A stretch of 64,000 nt of DNA from Immundisolibacterales bacterium (lineage in GTDB: Bacteria > Pseudomonadota > Gammaproteobacteria > HK1). Below are positions 42,199 to 51,194 of the stretch, piece after piece. Where the stretch lies: positions 62,001-126,000 of the forward strand of contig JAPOPW010000043.1 of NCBI GenBank assembly GCA_026712715.1. Reading direction: 5' to 3'. A model generated the notes under the pieces. The model saw only the letters and a program-made list of their open reading frames with translations, was not told the origin of the DNA and did no database searches. Positions within the stretch are counted from its first letter, which is position 1. Each line of letters opens with the position of its first letter. The position numbers and the translations under genes were made by a program.

Positions 42199-42963
42199 TC
42201 AGTTTCCCTCCGGGGTTCCGGCCCACCTGCGGAGCAGGCGGACCGTGGGCTCGTCCAGGCCGGTGTACCGGTTCTCGGCCGGCGGGGAATAGCTGCCGCG
42301 CGTCGGCTTCGGCGCCCCGAGGCGGATCATCGCCTCGGTCATCCGGACCCCGCACACGATGCCGTCGAGCAGCGGCACCGGCACGTGCGGCTGCAGCAGG
42401 GGGGGAAGCCCGGCCGCGGCCGCCCCGGCGAGGATCAGCACCTCCGCCCCGTCGCGCTCGATCAGCGCCTCCGCAACCTCGACGATCGCGTCCTCGAGCT
42501 TCTCCCGCTTTGCGTACGCTTCGGCGAGCGGAATGTCGATGGTTCGAAGTCCGGCGAGCCGGCCCGCGAGTCCGTAGCGCTCGACGGCCTCCCGATAGCC
42601 GGGAGCGGAAGCGAGGCTGAACGTGACGAGGCCGAACCGCCCGCCCAGCATGCAGGCGGAGAAGAGCGCCGCTTCGGTCATGCCGACGACCGGCACCGGC
42701 AGGAGGGCGCGGGCGGCCCCGAGGGCGGGATCGGTCGATACCCCGATGAGCACCCCGTCGAAGGGTTCTTCGTGGTCCGCGATCGCCTTGAGGATCGCAT
42801 GTCCGGCGATCGCTTCCTCCGCCCGGTGGCTCACGATCGCGGCGCCCACGGTGGCCGTGACGCCGGCAACCTCCGTGCCGGGAGCGGCGGCCTCGCGCGC
42901 CGTCGAAGCGAGCGTCTCCGTCATCGTGGTCGTGGTGTTTCCGTTGACGAGAAGAATCCGCAC
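42199..42963 (-). CDS. Aspartate/glutamate/hydantoin racemase family protein
   Basis: A 254-aa protein starting MRILLVNGNTTTTMTETL, the family's N-G-N-T/S start. Later segments: DGVLIGVSTDPAL, PVVGMTEAALFSACMLGGRFG, GAEVLILAGAAAAGLPP and PVPLLDGIVCGVRM. The last Cys is at the position of the second catalytic thiol. At the first position the usual Cys (before E-A) is Thr here, but a Cys follows six residues on. It may racemise hydantoins or act on related ring compounds. Fits the nitrogen-compound catabolism genes further along. Confidence 0.82.
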   Translation of the reverse strand: MRILLVNGNTTTTMTETLASTAREAAAPGTEVAGVTATVGAAIVSHRAEEAIAGHAILKAIADHEEPFDGVLIGVSTDPALGAARALLPVPVVGMTEAALFSACMLGGRFGLVTFSLASAPGYREAVERYGLAGRLAGLRTIDIPLAEAYAKREKLEDAIVEVAEALIERDGAEVLILAGAAAAGLPPLLQPHVPVPLLDGIVCGVRMTEAMIRLGAPKPTRGSYSPPAENRYTGLDEPTVRLLRRWAGTPEGN

Positions 42964-43112
42964 GATCGAGCCTCCACCTGTTCAAAGCTCCGGACGCGGT
43001 CGAGTATATCCGTGCGGCCGGGCACGACGAGCGAGGAACTGCGGGAGAACGGCGCAGGAGGAGGCTACCCGGCGAGGCCGGCGGATGGAGGGCCGAAGCG
43101 CGGCGGACGGCC

Positions 43113-44327
43113 TCAGAGGAGTGCCTGGTAGGTCAGGACCCGGAGCTCGCGCCGGATCGGGTAGGTCGACGAGGGCGAGAGCTGGGTGAGGAGCAGCACG
43201 ATCAGGTCCTCGGCGGGATCGACCCAGAACGCGGTGCTCGCCACGCCGCCCCACGCGTACTCGCCGGGAGAGCCGACGATCCGGGCCTTGGCCGGATCGA
43301 GCATTACCGATACCCCGAGCCCGAACCCGACGCCGGTGAACGCGGTCTCGGAGAATCGCGGCTGGCCCATGTCGGCGAGATCGCCGGGAAGCTGGTTCCC
43401 GGTCATGTGCTCGACGGTCTTGCGCCCGAGAACGCGGGTGCCGCCGAGGGTGCCGCGCCCCCGGAGCATGCGCGTGAACCGAAGGTAGTCGGCCGCGGTC
43501 GAGACGAGGCCGCCGCCGCCGGACAGGGTCGCCGCAGGCTCGAGGAACCGGCTCTCGCTCGCCGAATCCACCAGGGCGAGCCCGCCCCCTTCGGGCCGCG
43601 TGTAGTTGGATGCGAACCGTCCCCGCTTCCCCTCCGGCACGTGGAAACCGGTGTCGGTCATTCCGAGCGGCGTGAAGATCCGCTCCGCGAGAAAGGCGTC
43701 GAGCGACAGACCGGACCAGATCTCCACGAGCCGCCCGAGGACGTCGGTCGAGACCCCGTAGCGCCAGCGCGTCCCCGGCTGGAAGGCGAGCGGCTGGGCG
43801 GCCGTCGCCTCGACCAGGTCCGCGAGCGGCCCGAGGTTCGCGTTGAACTCGATGCCGTGCCGGCGATAGAGCGCGTCGACCGGATGCTCGTCCTGGAACG
43901 CGTAGGTGAGCCCCGAGGTATGGGTCATGAGGTCATGCACGGTGATCGGGCGCTCGAGCGACTCGGTATCGAACCCATCGGCATTCCCGCCCGCGAACAC
44001 CCGGGTCTCGGAGAACGCGGGAATGTAGCTCGCGATCGGGTCGTCGAGCTGGAAGCAACCCTCCTCGTACAGCATCAGCGCCGCCACCGTGGTGATCGGC
44101 TTCGTCATCGAGTACATGCGATAGACCGTGTCCGGCACGACCGGAAGCCCGGCTTCGACGTCCCGCCGGCCGCAGGTCTCGATCCAGGCGAGACGATCGT
44201 CCCGCACGACGGCCACGACGAGCCCCGGGAGCCGTCCCGAGTCCACCCAGCGTCGCATCCATCCGCCGATTCGGGAGAGCCGGGGGGACGAGAGCCCGAC
44301 ATCCTCGGGCCGCGTATCAATCTGCAT
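43113..44327 (-). CDS. Serine hydrolase, beta-lactamase/esterase class C family
   Basis: A 404-aa protein from ATG 44325-44327 (MQIDTRPEDVGLSS); an earlier in-frame start exists, but upstream sequence is Arg/Pro-rich and unlike the family. The S-x-x-K motif is SMTK at residues 73-76 and the Tyr motif is WRYGVS near 211, in place of Y-x-N. No signal peptide is seen, so it is probably a cytoplasmic esterase rather than a penicillin-binding protein. LFTPLGMTDTGF and GFGLGVSVM segments are typical of EstB-like enzymes. The substrate is unknown. Confidence 0.85.
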   Translation of the reverse strand: MQIDTRPEDVGLSSPRLSRIGGWMRRWVDSGRLPGLVVAVVRDDRLAWIETCGRRDVEAGLPVVPDTVYRMYSMTKPITTVAALMLYEEGCFQLDDPIASYIPAFSETRVFAGGNADGFDTESLERPITVHDLMTHTSGLTYAFQDEHPVDALYRRHGIEFNANLGPLADLVEATAAQPLAFQPGTRWRYGVSTDVLGRLVEIWSGLSLDAFLAERIFTPLGMTDTGFHVPEGKRGRFASNYTRPEGGGLALVDSASESRFLEPAATLSGGGGLVSTAADYLRFTRMLRGRGTLGGTRVLGRKTVEHMTGNQLPGDLADMGQPRFSETAFTGVGFGLGVSVMLDPAKARIVGSPGEYAWGGVASTAFWVDPAEDLIVLLLTQLSPSSTYPIRRELRVLTYQALL

Positions 44328-44560
44328 TTCGACTTCTCCGGCGCCGTGTTCGCGCGTGCGTGCGTGCGGGCCCCGGCCCTCAGCGTCTCGCCGGGCAGGC
44401 CGGGCGGTTCCCGCGGCGACAGGTCCCGCGACCGGTCGATCTCGAGGAGCGGACGGGGGCGTCAATGGCCCTACAATCGCCGCTTCCGCCCGACGGTGCC
44501 GACCGCCGGGTCGGAACCGCCCTTCGCGGCGGACTGGCCGGGCAATCCACGTGGCTGCAC

Positions 44561-45253
44561 ATGTTGGACGACTTCTCTTCGCTGATGTACGCCGCGTCGG
44601 TCTGGGTGCTGCCGGCCGTCACCGCCATCACCCTGCACGAGGCGGCGCACGGCTGGATGGCCTGGAAGCTCGGGGACGACACCGCACGGCGGGCGGGACG
44701 GCTGACCTTCAACCCGGCCCGGCACATCGACACGTTCGGCACCATCATCCTTCCCGCGATTCTCCTCCTGACCCGGGCACCGTTCCTCTTCGGCTACGCG
44801 AAGCCGGTGCCGGTCAACATGTCGCGCCTGCGAAAGCCCCGGCGCGACATGATGTGGGTCGCCGCCGCCGGGCCCGGCATCAACCTCGTGATGGCGTACC
44901 TCGCCGCCCTCCTCATGTACGCGACGATCGTGATGCCCGACGCGGTGCGGCCGTGGGCGTTCGAGAACCTGAAGAACGCGCTGGTGCTGAACGTGGTCCT
45001 CGCGGTGTTCAACATGCTGCCGATTCCGCCCCTCGACGGCAGCCGGGTGGTCTACGGGCTCCTGCCGCCCGCGCTCGCCGCGTCGTACGCGCGGCTCGAA
45101 CGGTACGGAATGGCCCTCGTCGTCGGGCTCATCGTGGTCCCGCCGCTCATCGGGACGCTGCTCGGGGTGAATCTCGACGTGTTGCCGCGGATTCTTCTGC
45201 CGCCGGTCGGACTTGTCCTCGATTCGATCCTCACCCTCGCGGGGCACTCCTGA
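44561..45253 (+). CDS. Site-2 protease family (M50) membrane metalloprotease
   Basis: A 230-aa protein. ATG 44561 was chosen because it gives MLDDFSSLMYAASVWVLP, the usual family start; an earlier ATG at 44465 adds 32 unlike residues. Zinc motif LHEAAHG: H26, E27, H30. The second metal-side motif is NMLPIPPLDGSR. About five membrane helices are expected. Members of this short M50 type are common in bacteria, with unknown substrates; some process membrane-bound anti-sigma factors. No sigma factor lies nearby. Confidence 0.85.
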   Translation: MLDDFSSLMYAASVWVLPAVTAITLHEAAHGWMAWKLGDDTARRAGRLTFNPARHIDTFGTIILPAILLLTRAPFLFGYAKPVPVNMSRLRKPRRDMMWVAAAGPGINLVMAYLAALLMYATIVMPDAVRPWAFENLKNALVLNVVLAVFNMLPIPPLDGSRVVYGLLPPALAASYARLERYGMALVVGLIVVPPLIGTLLGVNLDVLPRILLPPVGLVLDSILTLAGHS

Positions 45254-45311
45254 CCCGCGGATCTCGCGGAGTCCTTCGGGCAAGCGAGGCGGAGCGGGTG
45301 AAGCCCGCGGC

Positions 45312-46550
45312 TCAGCGCGCCGGGAGCAGGGTCCTGACCGGCACCGAAGCGTCCGCGAGGGCGTCCGGGTCGGGCCGCGCCCGAGCCGCCACCAGGCGTC
45401 GGCAGAAGATGAATTCGCGCACGCTGTTGACCGCGTCCACGCCGATCAGCACCCCGTCGCGGAGGTGGAACGCGATGAACGACTCGTCCCCGTACGCACC
45501 GCGGAGCACCGTCCGGTCCGCGCCCTCCGAGAGCCCGGCCATCTGGAGCCGCACCCCGTGCTGGTCGGACCAGAACCAGGGCTCCGACTCGTAGACCCGG
45601 TCCGCGCCGAGCATGGCGGCTGCCGCCACCCGCCCCTGGTCCATGGCATTGGGAACGGACTCGAGGCGTACGCGGCGGCCGAAGAATGCGTTGGGGTGGC
45701 TCGTGCAGTCGCCGGCGGCGAAGACGTCCGGCGCCGAGGTGCGGCAGCCCGAGTCGACCGCGATACCGTTCTCGCAGTCGATCCCCGCGGCGCGGGCGAG
45801 ATCGGTCACCGGCTCGATTCCGATCCCCGCCACCACCAGGTTGGCCGCGATCTCGCTCCCGTCGGCGAGCGCCACCGATCCGACCGCTCCCGAGCCGTCG
45901 TCACGAAAGCCGGCGACGGCGGACCCGAGCCGGAGATCGACGCCGCGGCCACGGTGAAGCTCCGCGTAGTACGCCGCCAGCTCGCTGGTGGCGACCCGCG
46001 AGAGCAGTCGCGGCAAGGTCTCGACGACGGTTACCGCAAGACCCGCCTCGACCGCGACGGAGGCGACCTCGAGCCCGATGTAGCCCCCCCCGACCACGAC
46101 GAGCCGTTCGGCGCTGTCCATCGCGGCCCGGATCCGGTCCGAGTCCTCGACGGTGCGAAGGTAGAGCACCCCTTCGAGATGCGCCCCCGGCATGCCGTCG
46201 AGCCGCCGGACGCGGCTGCCGGTCGCGAGGAGCAGCCGGTCGTAGTCGAGGGTACGGCCCGTCGCGAGCTCGACGCGGTGCGCACCGGGGTCGATCGAGG
46301 CGGCCCGGGTACCGGTCAGGAGCTCGATGGAGCTCTCGGCGTAGAACTCCGCGGGGCGCAGCAGCACCCGGTCGAGGCCGGTGCGGCCGGCCAGGTAGTC
46401 CTTGGAGAGGGGAGGGCGCTGGTAGGGAGGCTGGTCCTCCGCGGTCACCAGAAGCACTTCGCCGTCGAACCCTTCCCTGCGGAGGCTGTCCACGGCCTGG
46501 CCGCCCGCCTGTCCGCCCCCCACCACGACGATCCGCGATACCTGTCCCAT
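45312..46550 (-). CDS. FAD-dependent oxidoreductase, ferredoxin/rubredoxin reductase type
   Basis: A 412-aa protein with FAD motif VVVGGGQAGGQA (about residues 8-19), PPYQRPPLSKDYL, NAD(P)H motif VVVGGGYIGLEVA (near 148), VFAAGDC, and a reductase C-terminal domain (EPWFWSDQHGVRLQMAG). This is the pattern of reductases that pass electrons from NAD(P)H to a 2Fe-2S ferredoxin or rubredoxin for oxygenases and P450s. No ferredoxin or oxygenase gene is adjacent, so its partner lies elsewhere. It is convergent with the M50 gene. Confidence 0.88.
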   Translation of the reverse strand: MGQVSRIVVVGGGQAGGQAVDSLRREGFDGEVLLVTAEDQPPYQRPPLSKDYLAGRTGLDRVLLRPAEFYAESSIELLTGTRAASIDPGAHRVELATGRTLDYDRLLLATGSRVRRLDGMPGAHLEGVLYLRTVEDSDRIRAAMDSAERLVVVGGGYIGLEVASVAVEAGLAVTVVETLPRLLSRVATSELAAYYAELHRGRGVDLRLGSAVAGFRDDGSGAVGSVALADGSEIAANLVVAGIGIEPVTDLARAAGIDCENGIAVDSGCRTSAPDVFAAGDCTSHPNAFFGRRVRLESVPNAMDQGRVAAAAMLGADRVYESEPWFWSDQHGVRLQMAGLSEGADRTVLRGAYGDESFIAFHLRDGVLIGVDAVNSVREFIFCRRLVAARARPDPDALADASVPVRTLLPAR

Positions 46551-46695
46551 GCCTGCGCCTGTTCCTCGTGTTTCGGGTTGCTGCCCGGAACGGGTGCGGC
46601 CGCCCGGGGCAAGTCGCCAAAGGTAACGTTTTGCGGCGAATGCCGATAGGTCGTCGAACGGCCGGCGGGGTCCCGGTCCGGCGCCGGGGTTCCGT

Positions 46696-48963
46696 TCAGA
46701 CGGCGCCTCGAAGGCGTTCCGCGAGCCGGGACCGGCGCTGCACCGACTCGTGGCGCCGAACCGCGATGGCGAGCGCGCGCGGCTCGGCGACCAGGACCAC
46801 GAGGCGCTTTCCCCGGGTGACTCCGGTATAGAGGAGGTTCCGCTCGAGCAGCATGTAGTGCTGGGTCGAAAGAGGCATCACGACGACCGGAAACTCCGAG
46901 CCCTGGGACTTGTGGACGGTGATGGCGTAGGCGAGGCTGAGCTCGTCCAGCTCGTTGAACTCGTATTGCACCGCCCGCCCCTCGAAGTCCACGGTGACCG
47001 TCTGCTCCTCGAGGTCCACCGCGGTAATCCGTCCGATGTCTCCGTTGAAGACCTCCTTCTGGTAGTCGTTCACGGTCTGAAGGACCTTGTCGCCGCGCGC
47101 GTAGGTGGTTCCGAACCGGTCCACCCGCGCCGATGAATCCGGATTGAGGCGCGACTGGAGCTCGGCGTTGAGCGCCGCGGCGCCGAGCCCTCCACGCCGC
47201 CCCGGCGTCAGTACCTGGAGGTCCGCCATCGGGTCGAATCCGAAGCGCCGCGGGATCCGCTCGGTAACCACCTGCAGCAGCCGGTCGCGCGCCTCCTCCA
47301 CGTCGCGGACCGCGACAACGTAGAAGTCGCTCGGCTCGGCGCTCGCGCTCGACTCCGGGTCGGACGACTCGGACCGGCCGGGGGCGCGCGGGTACTCCGG
47401 CGACTCCCCCCGGTTGATGCGGTGGGCGTTGACGACGATCCGCGAGGATTCGGCCTGCCGGAATATCTCGGTGAGCCGCACGGTCGGAACCCGTTCCGAG
47501 GAGATGATCTCGGCGAGAACGGACCCGGGGCCGACCGACGGAAGCTGGTCCACGTCGCCGACCAGGAGCAGCGCGGCGTGGTCCGGTATCGCGCGCAGGA
47601 GCTGGTTCGCAAGGACGATGTCGACCATCGAGACCTCGTCCACCACCACGAAGTCGGTCTCCAGGGGCGTGTCCTGGCCGTGGCGAAAGCCCCCGGTGGT
47701 CGGATCGAATTCGAGCAGCCGGTGGATCGTGGATGCCTCGAGGCCGGTGGACTCGGCGAGCCGCTTGGCCGCCCGTCCGGTCGGTGCGCAAAGGCGGGTA
47801 CGGACGCCCTTCGCGCGCACGATGCGCAACACCGCGTTGACGATGGTGGTCTTGCCCACCCCCGGCCCCCCGGTGATGACGGTCACCCGCTCGCAGATCG
47901 CGCGCGAGACCGCCTCGCGCTGCGACTTCGAGAGCTCGAAGCCCACCCGCCGCTCCACCCACGGGAGCGCCTTGCCGGGGTCGATGGGCCCCCAGGGAAG
48001 TACGTCGCCGGCCAGCAGTCGGCAGAGGTGGTTTGCCGTCCCTCTCTCGGACCGGTATAGGGGCGGGAGGTAGATCCACGACTCGCCGTCGCATCTCTCC
48101 TCCACGAGCTCGTCCTCCGCGAGCTCACGCGCGAGCGCCCGCGTGACGATCTCCTCTTCCACCTCGAGGAGCGCGGCGGTGGCCTCCACCAGCGCCTTCC
48201 GTTCGCCCGCGCAATGTCCCTCGCCGGCGACCTCCTGCAGCACGTGGCGAATTCCGGCCCGCGCGCGGGGGACCGAGTCGGGGTCGAAGCCGATCGACTG
48301 CGCAATCGCGTCGGCGGTGCGAAAGCCGATTCCGCGCACGTCGAGGGCAAGCCGGTACGGGTTCTCCCGCACCCGGTCCATCGCGTCGTCACCGTAGAGC
48401 CGGTAGATGCGGACCGCCCGGGCCGAACCCACCCCGTGCGACTGGAGAAAGACCATGATCTCGCGGACCGCCTTCTGCTCCGCCCACGCGCTCACCACTT
48501 GGGCCTTGCGCTTGGGTCCGATTCCGGGAAGCTCCAGCAGCCGGTCCGGTTCGCCCTCGATGACTTCGAAGACGTCCGCCCCGAACGCGCCGACGAGCTG
48601 CGCGGCGAAGTGGGGGCCGATGCCCCGGATCATTCCCGAGCCGAGGTACTTCTCGATGCCTTCGAGGGTCGATGGCGGAACAACCCGGAGGTGCTCCGCC
48701 CGGAACTGGAGGCCGTAGCTCCGGTCGTTGACCCAGACGCCGTCCGCCTCGACGAACTCGCCGGGGCCGACGGTCGCGGCGGATCCGATCACGGTGACCG
48801 GCTCGCCCCGGCGCGCGGCGTTCACCCGCAGCACGCAGAACCCGGTCTCCTCGCTATGGTACGTGACGCGTTCGACGGTGCCGGTGACCCGCTTCGGATC
48901 TCCAAGCTCGAGCTCGAGCTCGTCGCGGCGGTGCCGGCCGGTCCGTCTCCGGGCCTCGGCCAT
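46696..48963 (-). CDS. recD2: SF1 DNA helicase RecD2
   Basis: A 755-aa protein, ATG 48961-48963, with GAGAGGAGA just upstream. N-terminal RecD2-type region: VTGTVERVTYHSEETGFCVLRV and a helix-hairpin-helix pair (LGSGMIRGIGPHFA, LLELPGIGPKRK). Helicase motifs: SKSQREAV, Walker A GGPGVGKTT (365-373), DEVSMVD, GDVDQLPSVG, FRQAESSRIVVNAHRIN, and the closing YAITVHKSQGSEFPVVVMPL. Length matches RecD2. It unwinds DNA 5' to 3' and acts in repair independently of RecBC. A low-complexity Ser/Glu insert (ESSDPESSASAEPS) interrupts the helicase core near residue 550. Confidence 0.95.
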   Translation of the reverse strand: MAEARRRTGRHRRDELELELGDPKRVTGTVERVTYHSEETGFCVLRVNAARRGEPVTVIGSAATVGPGEFVEADGVWVNDRSYGLQFRAEHLRVVPPSTLEGIEKYLGSGMIRGIGPHFAAQLVGAFGADVFEVIEGEPDRLLELPGIGPKRKAQVVSAWAEQKAVREIMVFLQSHGVGSARAVRIYRLYGDDAMDRVRENPYRLALDVRGIGFRTADAIAQSIGFDPDSVPRARAGIRHVLQEVAGEGHCAGERKALVEATAALLEVEEEIVTRALARELAEDELVEERCDGESWIYLPPLYRSERGTANHLCRLLAGDVLPWGPIDPGKALPWVERRVGFELSKSQREAVSRAICERVTVITGGPGVGKTTIVNAVLRIVRAKGVRTRLCAPTGRAAKRLAESTGLEASTIHRLLEFDPTTGGFRHGQDTPLETDFVVVDEVSMVDIVLANQLLRAIPDHAALLLVGDVDQLPSVGPGSVLAEIISSERVPTVRLTEIFRQAESSRIVVNAHRINRGESPEYPRAPGRSESSDPESSASAEPSDFYVVAVRDVEEARDRLLQVVTERIPRRFGFDPMADLQVLTPGRRGGLGAAALNAELQSRLNPDSSARVDRFGTTYARGDKVLQTVNDYQKEVFNGDIGRITAVDLEEQTVTVDFEGRAVQYEFNELDELSLAYAITVHKSQGSEFPVVVMPLSTQHYMLLERNLLYTGVTRGKRLVVLVAEPRALAIAVRRHESVQRRSRLAERLRGAV

Positions 48964-49262
48964 GGAGTCTCCTCTCGGGTCGCCGGCGCGATCCGGCGCT
49001 CGTACCTTGCCACGCCCGCATTCGCCCCGGCAACGACGGTCCCGGCGCCCGGGTGCGGCCGACGGCGGGTGCGCGCGAATGCGATTCGACGGCTCCGCCG
49101 GCCCCGGTGCCGGGGGGGACGTGGAGGCCGCAGGCGGGCGGCCGCGTCGCGGTGCGTCGTTCGACCGGCCGGCCCGCCGGGGGGGGCGGGGCGGGGGGGG
49201 GTGGTCCGACCGGCCGCCCGGGGGGGCGGGGCGAGCCGAAGAAAATTGGCGGTTCCCGGCGT
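48964..49262 (+). other. Intergenic region with G-runs
   Basis: Between recD2 and the cupin gene, both on the minus strand. It is unusually G-rich on the plus strand with no coding evidence; a cluster of five G-runs is listed separately. Confidence 0.5.
49179..49231 (+). repeat. G-run cluster, potential G-quadruplex
   Basis: G-runs of 8, 4, 9, 7 and 4 bases lie at 49179-49186, 49188-49191, 49193-49201, 49220-49226 and 49228-49231. A (G8)C(G4)CG type block occurs twice. It would be C-rich in the minus-strand transcript running from the cupin gene to recD2. Confidence 0.7.
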
Positions 49263-49634
49263 CTAGAGGAAGGTGTTCGGCTTGAGGAAGAAGCCGAGGA
49301 TGAGGCAACCGTTCGGCGAGCGCGCCTCGTGCCGGTTCCCGGCCGGGCGCCAGATGAAGTCACCGGCCGTCGCCACCCCGTCATCGTCCTCGAATTCGCC
49401 CTCCAGTATGTAGGTCTGCTCGATTTCGTTGTGCACGTGGTCGGGGATCACCGCGCCCGGGGCGAGCTTGAAGAGCCCGGTGAACAGGCCCGTGTCCTTG
49501 TCCTGGACGAGCACCTTCATCTCCACGCCGGTGCACTGCGTCATCGGTTCCCAGGGGATCTCGTCCGTCTTGACGTAGCGCGACGCGAGCTCCGGGAGGT
49601 TGCGGTCCGCGAGGGCGGGGGTTTCGAGGGCCAT
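49263..49634 (-). CDS. Cupin-domain protein, ChrR-like
   Basis: A 123-aa single-domain cupin. Motif 1 is PDHVHNEIEQTYILEGEFED (H-x-H-x(3)-E), and motif 2 is AGDFIWRPAGNRHEA (P-x-x-x-x-H). The metal ligands expected for this fold (two His, one Glu, one His) are all present. Homologues are the cupin half of ChrR anti-sigma factors and small dioxygenase-like or sugar/acetylacetone-binding proteins. No sigma factor gene is adjacent, so a stand-alone metal-binding role is likely. It lies upstream of recD2 in the same orientation, with a G-rich gap between. Confidence 0.85.
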   Translation of the reverse strand: MALETPALADRNLPELASRYVKTDEIPWEPMTQCTGVEMKVLVQDKDTGLFTGLFKLAPGAVIPDHVHNEIEQTYILEGEFEDDDGVATAGDFIWRPAGNRHEARSPNGCLILGFFLKPNTFL

Positions 49635-49738
49635 CGGTCAGCTCCCCTGTTCGTTTCCGGTTCCGGTTTGCGGGAGCATAGCCCCGCGGGGCCGGCAGCG
49701 CGAGCCGCCGCGTCCGCCGCCTCCGACGGATGAGGCGG

Positions 49739-50476
49739 TCAGCCCCGGCGCCATTCTCCGAAGGTGGGGTCGATCGGGGCCAGCATCCCTCGCTGGAACT
49801 CCTCCACGGTTGCGTCCGCCAGCCAGCCGAGCCAGCGCTCGACGAACTCCCGGCGGGCCTCTTCCCCGGCGAGGTCGATGAACGGATACCCGAGCTGCAA
49901 GGTTCCGGCCCGTCCCGCGAGGGCGGCGGCGACCCGCGGACCGGGCGCGCGCGCGCTCGGTGCGATTGCCTCCCCCTGGAACATGCTGCCGTCCTCCTTG
50001 GTGACGACGAAGCCGAGCTCGGCCCACCCGAAGCGTCCCTCTTCGAAGGCGTCGCAGTACCAGAGGGAATGGACTCTTCCCCGGTCGCCCGTGCGTTTGC
50101 CTTCGCCTCGCTGCGCCGCCATGTCGGACAGCATCTTCACGCCGACATCGGCGTGCGCGGCGACGTGAAACGCGGGCCGCACGTCGGGTTCGCAGCCCCA
50201 GCAGTCCGGGCCCACGGGGATTGCCCACGTCCACATGAGCGCGCCGGGTCCGACTCTCGCGATCCTGGTATCCGCCTCCTGAAGAAACCGCACCGAAGGA
50301 CAGTGGCGCAAGATCGCCTCCCGTATCGGATGGAGCAGCGCCTCCAGCGCTTCGGTCGCCTCGGCCGCCCGGGAGTCTGCCGTGTCCTGCGCCCGGCGCC
50401 GGGCGCGCTCCGCCCGATGGCCGGCCGCGAGGCGATCCGCGAGCGCAGTGTCGATCTTGTTCTTCATGCTCTTCAC
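49739..50476 (-). CDS. Hypothetical protein, 245 aa
   Basis: ATG at 50474-50476; a second ATG (MKNKID) lies 3 codons on. The N-terminal 70 residues are helical and Arg/Ala-rich (LADRLAAGHRAERARRRAQD). The rest is a compact alpha/beta part with many aromatic residues (GALMWTWAIPVGPDCWGCEP, RVHSLWYCDAFEEGRFGWAELGF, ERWLGWLADATVEEF) and three Cys. No signal peptide, membrane helix or named motif is seen. No operon partner is close; a 104-nt gap separates it from the cupin gene. Confidence 0.65.
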   Translation of the reverse strand: MKSMKNKIDTALADRLAAGHRAERARRRAQDTADSRAAEATEALEALLHPIREAILRHCPSVRFLQEADTRIARVGPGALMWTWAIPVGPDCWGCEPDVRPAFHVAAHADVGVKMLSDMAAQRGEGKRTGDRGRVHSLWYCDAFEEGRFGWAELGFVVTKEDGSMFQGEAIAPSARAPGPRVAAALAGRAGTLQLGYPFIDLAGEEARREFVERWLGWLADATVEEFQRGMLAPIDPTFGEWRRG

Positions 50477-51194
50477 CCTCCCGATCCGAATCGAAGCGCC
50501 CGAAGAGCGCGCCGCCGCCGCTGCGGCGGGAACCCGATCGAGCGAACCGAAACCGGTCGATCGAACATGCCGTGGAAGGGAATCATACCCTCAAGACGAG
50601 CACCGGTGCCGGAGAAGTTTCCGAGTTCGGTTTCGATCGTTCCCGTTGCCTGAAAGGCCGCGAGGTCGGCGCGTGCCGCTCTTCTTGCACTCCGCATGGC
50701 TCGGGCGGGGAGACTCCAACGTCTGGTTCCTGCCCCCCGGTGCCGGATCTTTCGGAGTTTCCCGGCAAACGGAGATCGAATCCGGAGAATGCAAAGAAAA
50801 CGAATCGAAATCCCCCGATCTTCTCCGGATCGCACTTGTTGTTCCGTATCTATGTGACGTAGAGTAGTTTTTGCGGTCCGGCAGCGGAGAGCCTCGAGCG
50901 GTCCTAAGGTAGCAGTGCCAGTGCTTCCGGCCTTGAGATTCCTTCGTTCCGAGGCGTGCTTCCGCCCGGACCCTGCGCCCGTCCCCCCGGCGAAATTGCC
51001 GCTTGCCGTCTCCGTCCGCCGCCAGGCGGAAGGCTGAGCCGCGCTCGTGAAAGTGTGTCAACCGACCGGAACTATCCCAATCCGAGACGCAGACCCGTTT
51101 TCGCGCGTAGCGACGGTGGTCCCGATTGCACCGGCCAGGACACGACCACCTCTACCCGGAGATTCCCACCGGGCGTCGCACCAGGAGTATTGAA
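50477..51194 (+). other. Gene-free stretch before the dehydrogenase gene
   Basis: No reading frame here looks coding. Positions 50780-50870 are AT-richer and may hold the promoter; TTGTTG at 50838 followed after 18 nt by TAGAGT is a weak candidate. A foldable segment at 50875-50972 is listed separately. If transcription starts near 50870, the dehydrogenase mRNA has a leader of more than 300 nt. Confidence 0.45.
50875..50972 (+). ncRNA. Candidate structured RNA with a 23S-rRNA-like core
   Basis: Nested pairings: GGTCCGG (50875-50881) with CCGGACC (50966-50972); after a CA bulge, GCGGAG (50884-50889) with TTCCGC (50960-50965); after an internal loop, GCCTCG (50891-50896) with CGAGGC (50950-50955). 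That gives 19 pairs closing about 53 nt. Inside lies CGGTCCTAAGGTAGC (50899-50913), identical to the conserved 23S rRNA stretch around helices 69-71, then ATTCCTT (50938-50944) and TTCCGA (50947-50952), which follow in the same order in 23S. It could be a leader element or small RNA. No known RNA family was recognised. Confidence 0.3.

Noticed and set aside
50899-50913. A real 23S rRNA gene or large fragment
   Set aside because: Only 15 contiguous bases match; the flanks are not rRNA-like apart from two short ordered words.
50899-50930. Resemblance to bacterial SRP RNA (GGTCC...AAGG.AGCAG)
   Set aside because: The motif is not at the apex of a symmetric hairpin and the usual GGAA/URRC-type tetraloop is not formed; the 23S-like match is longer.
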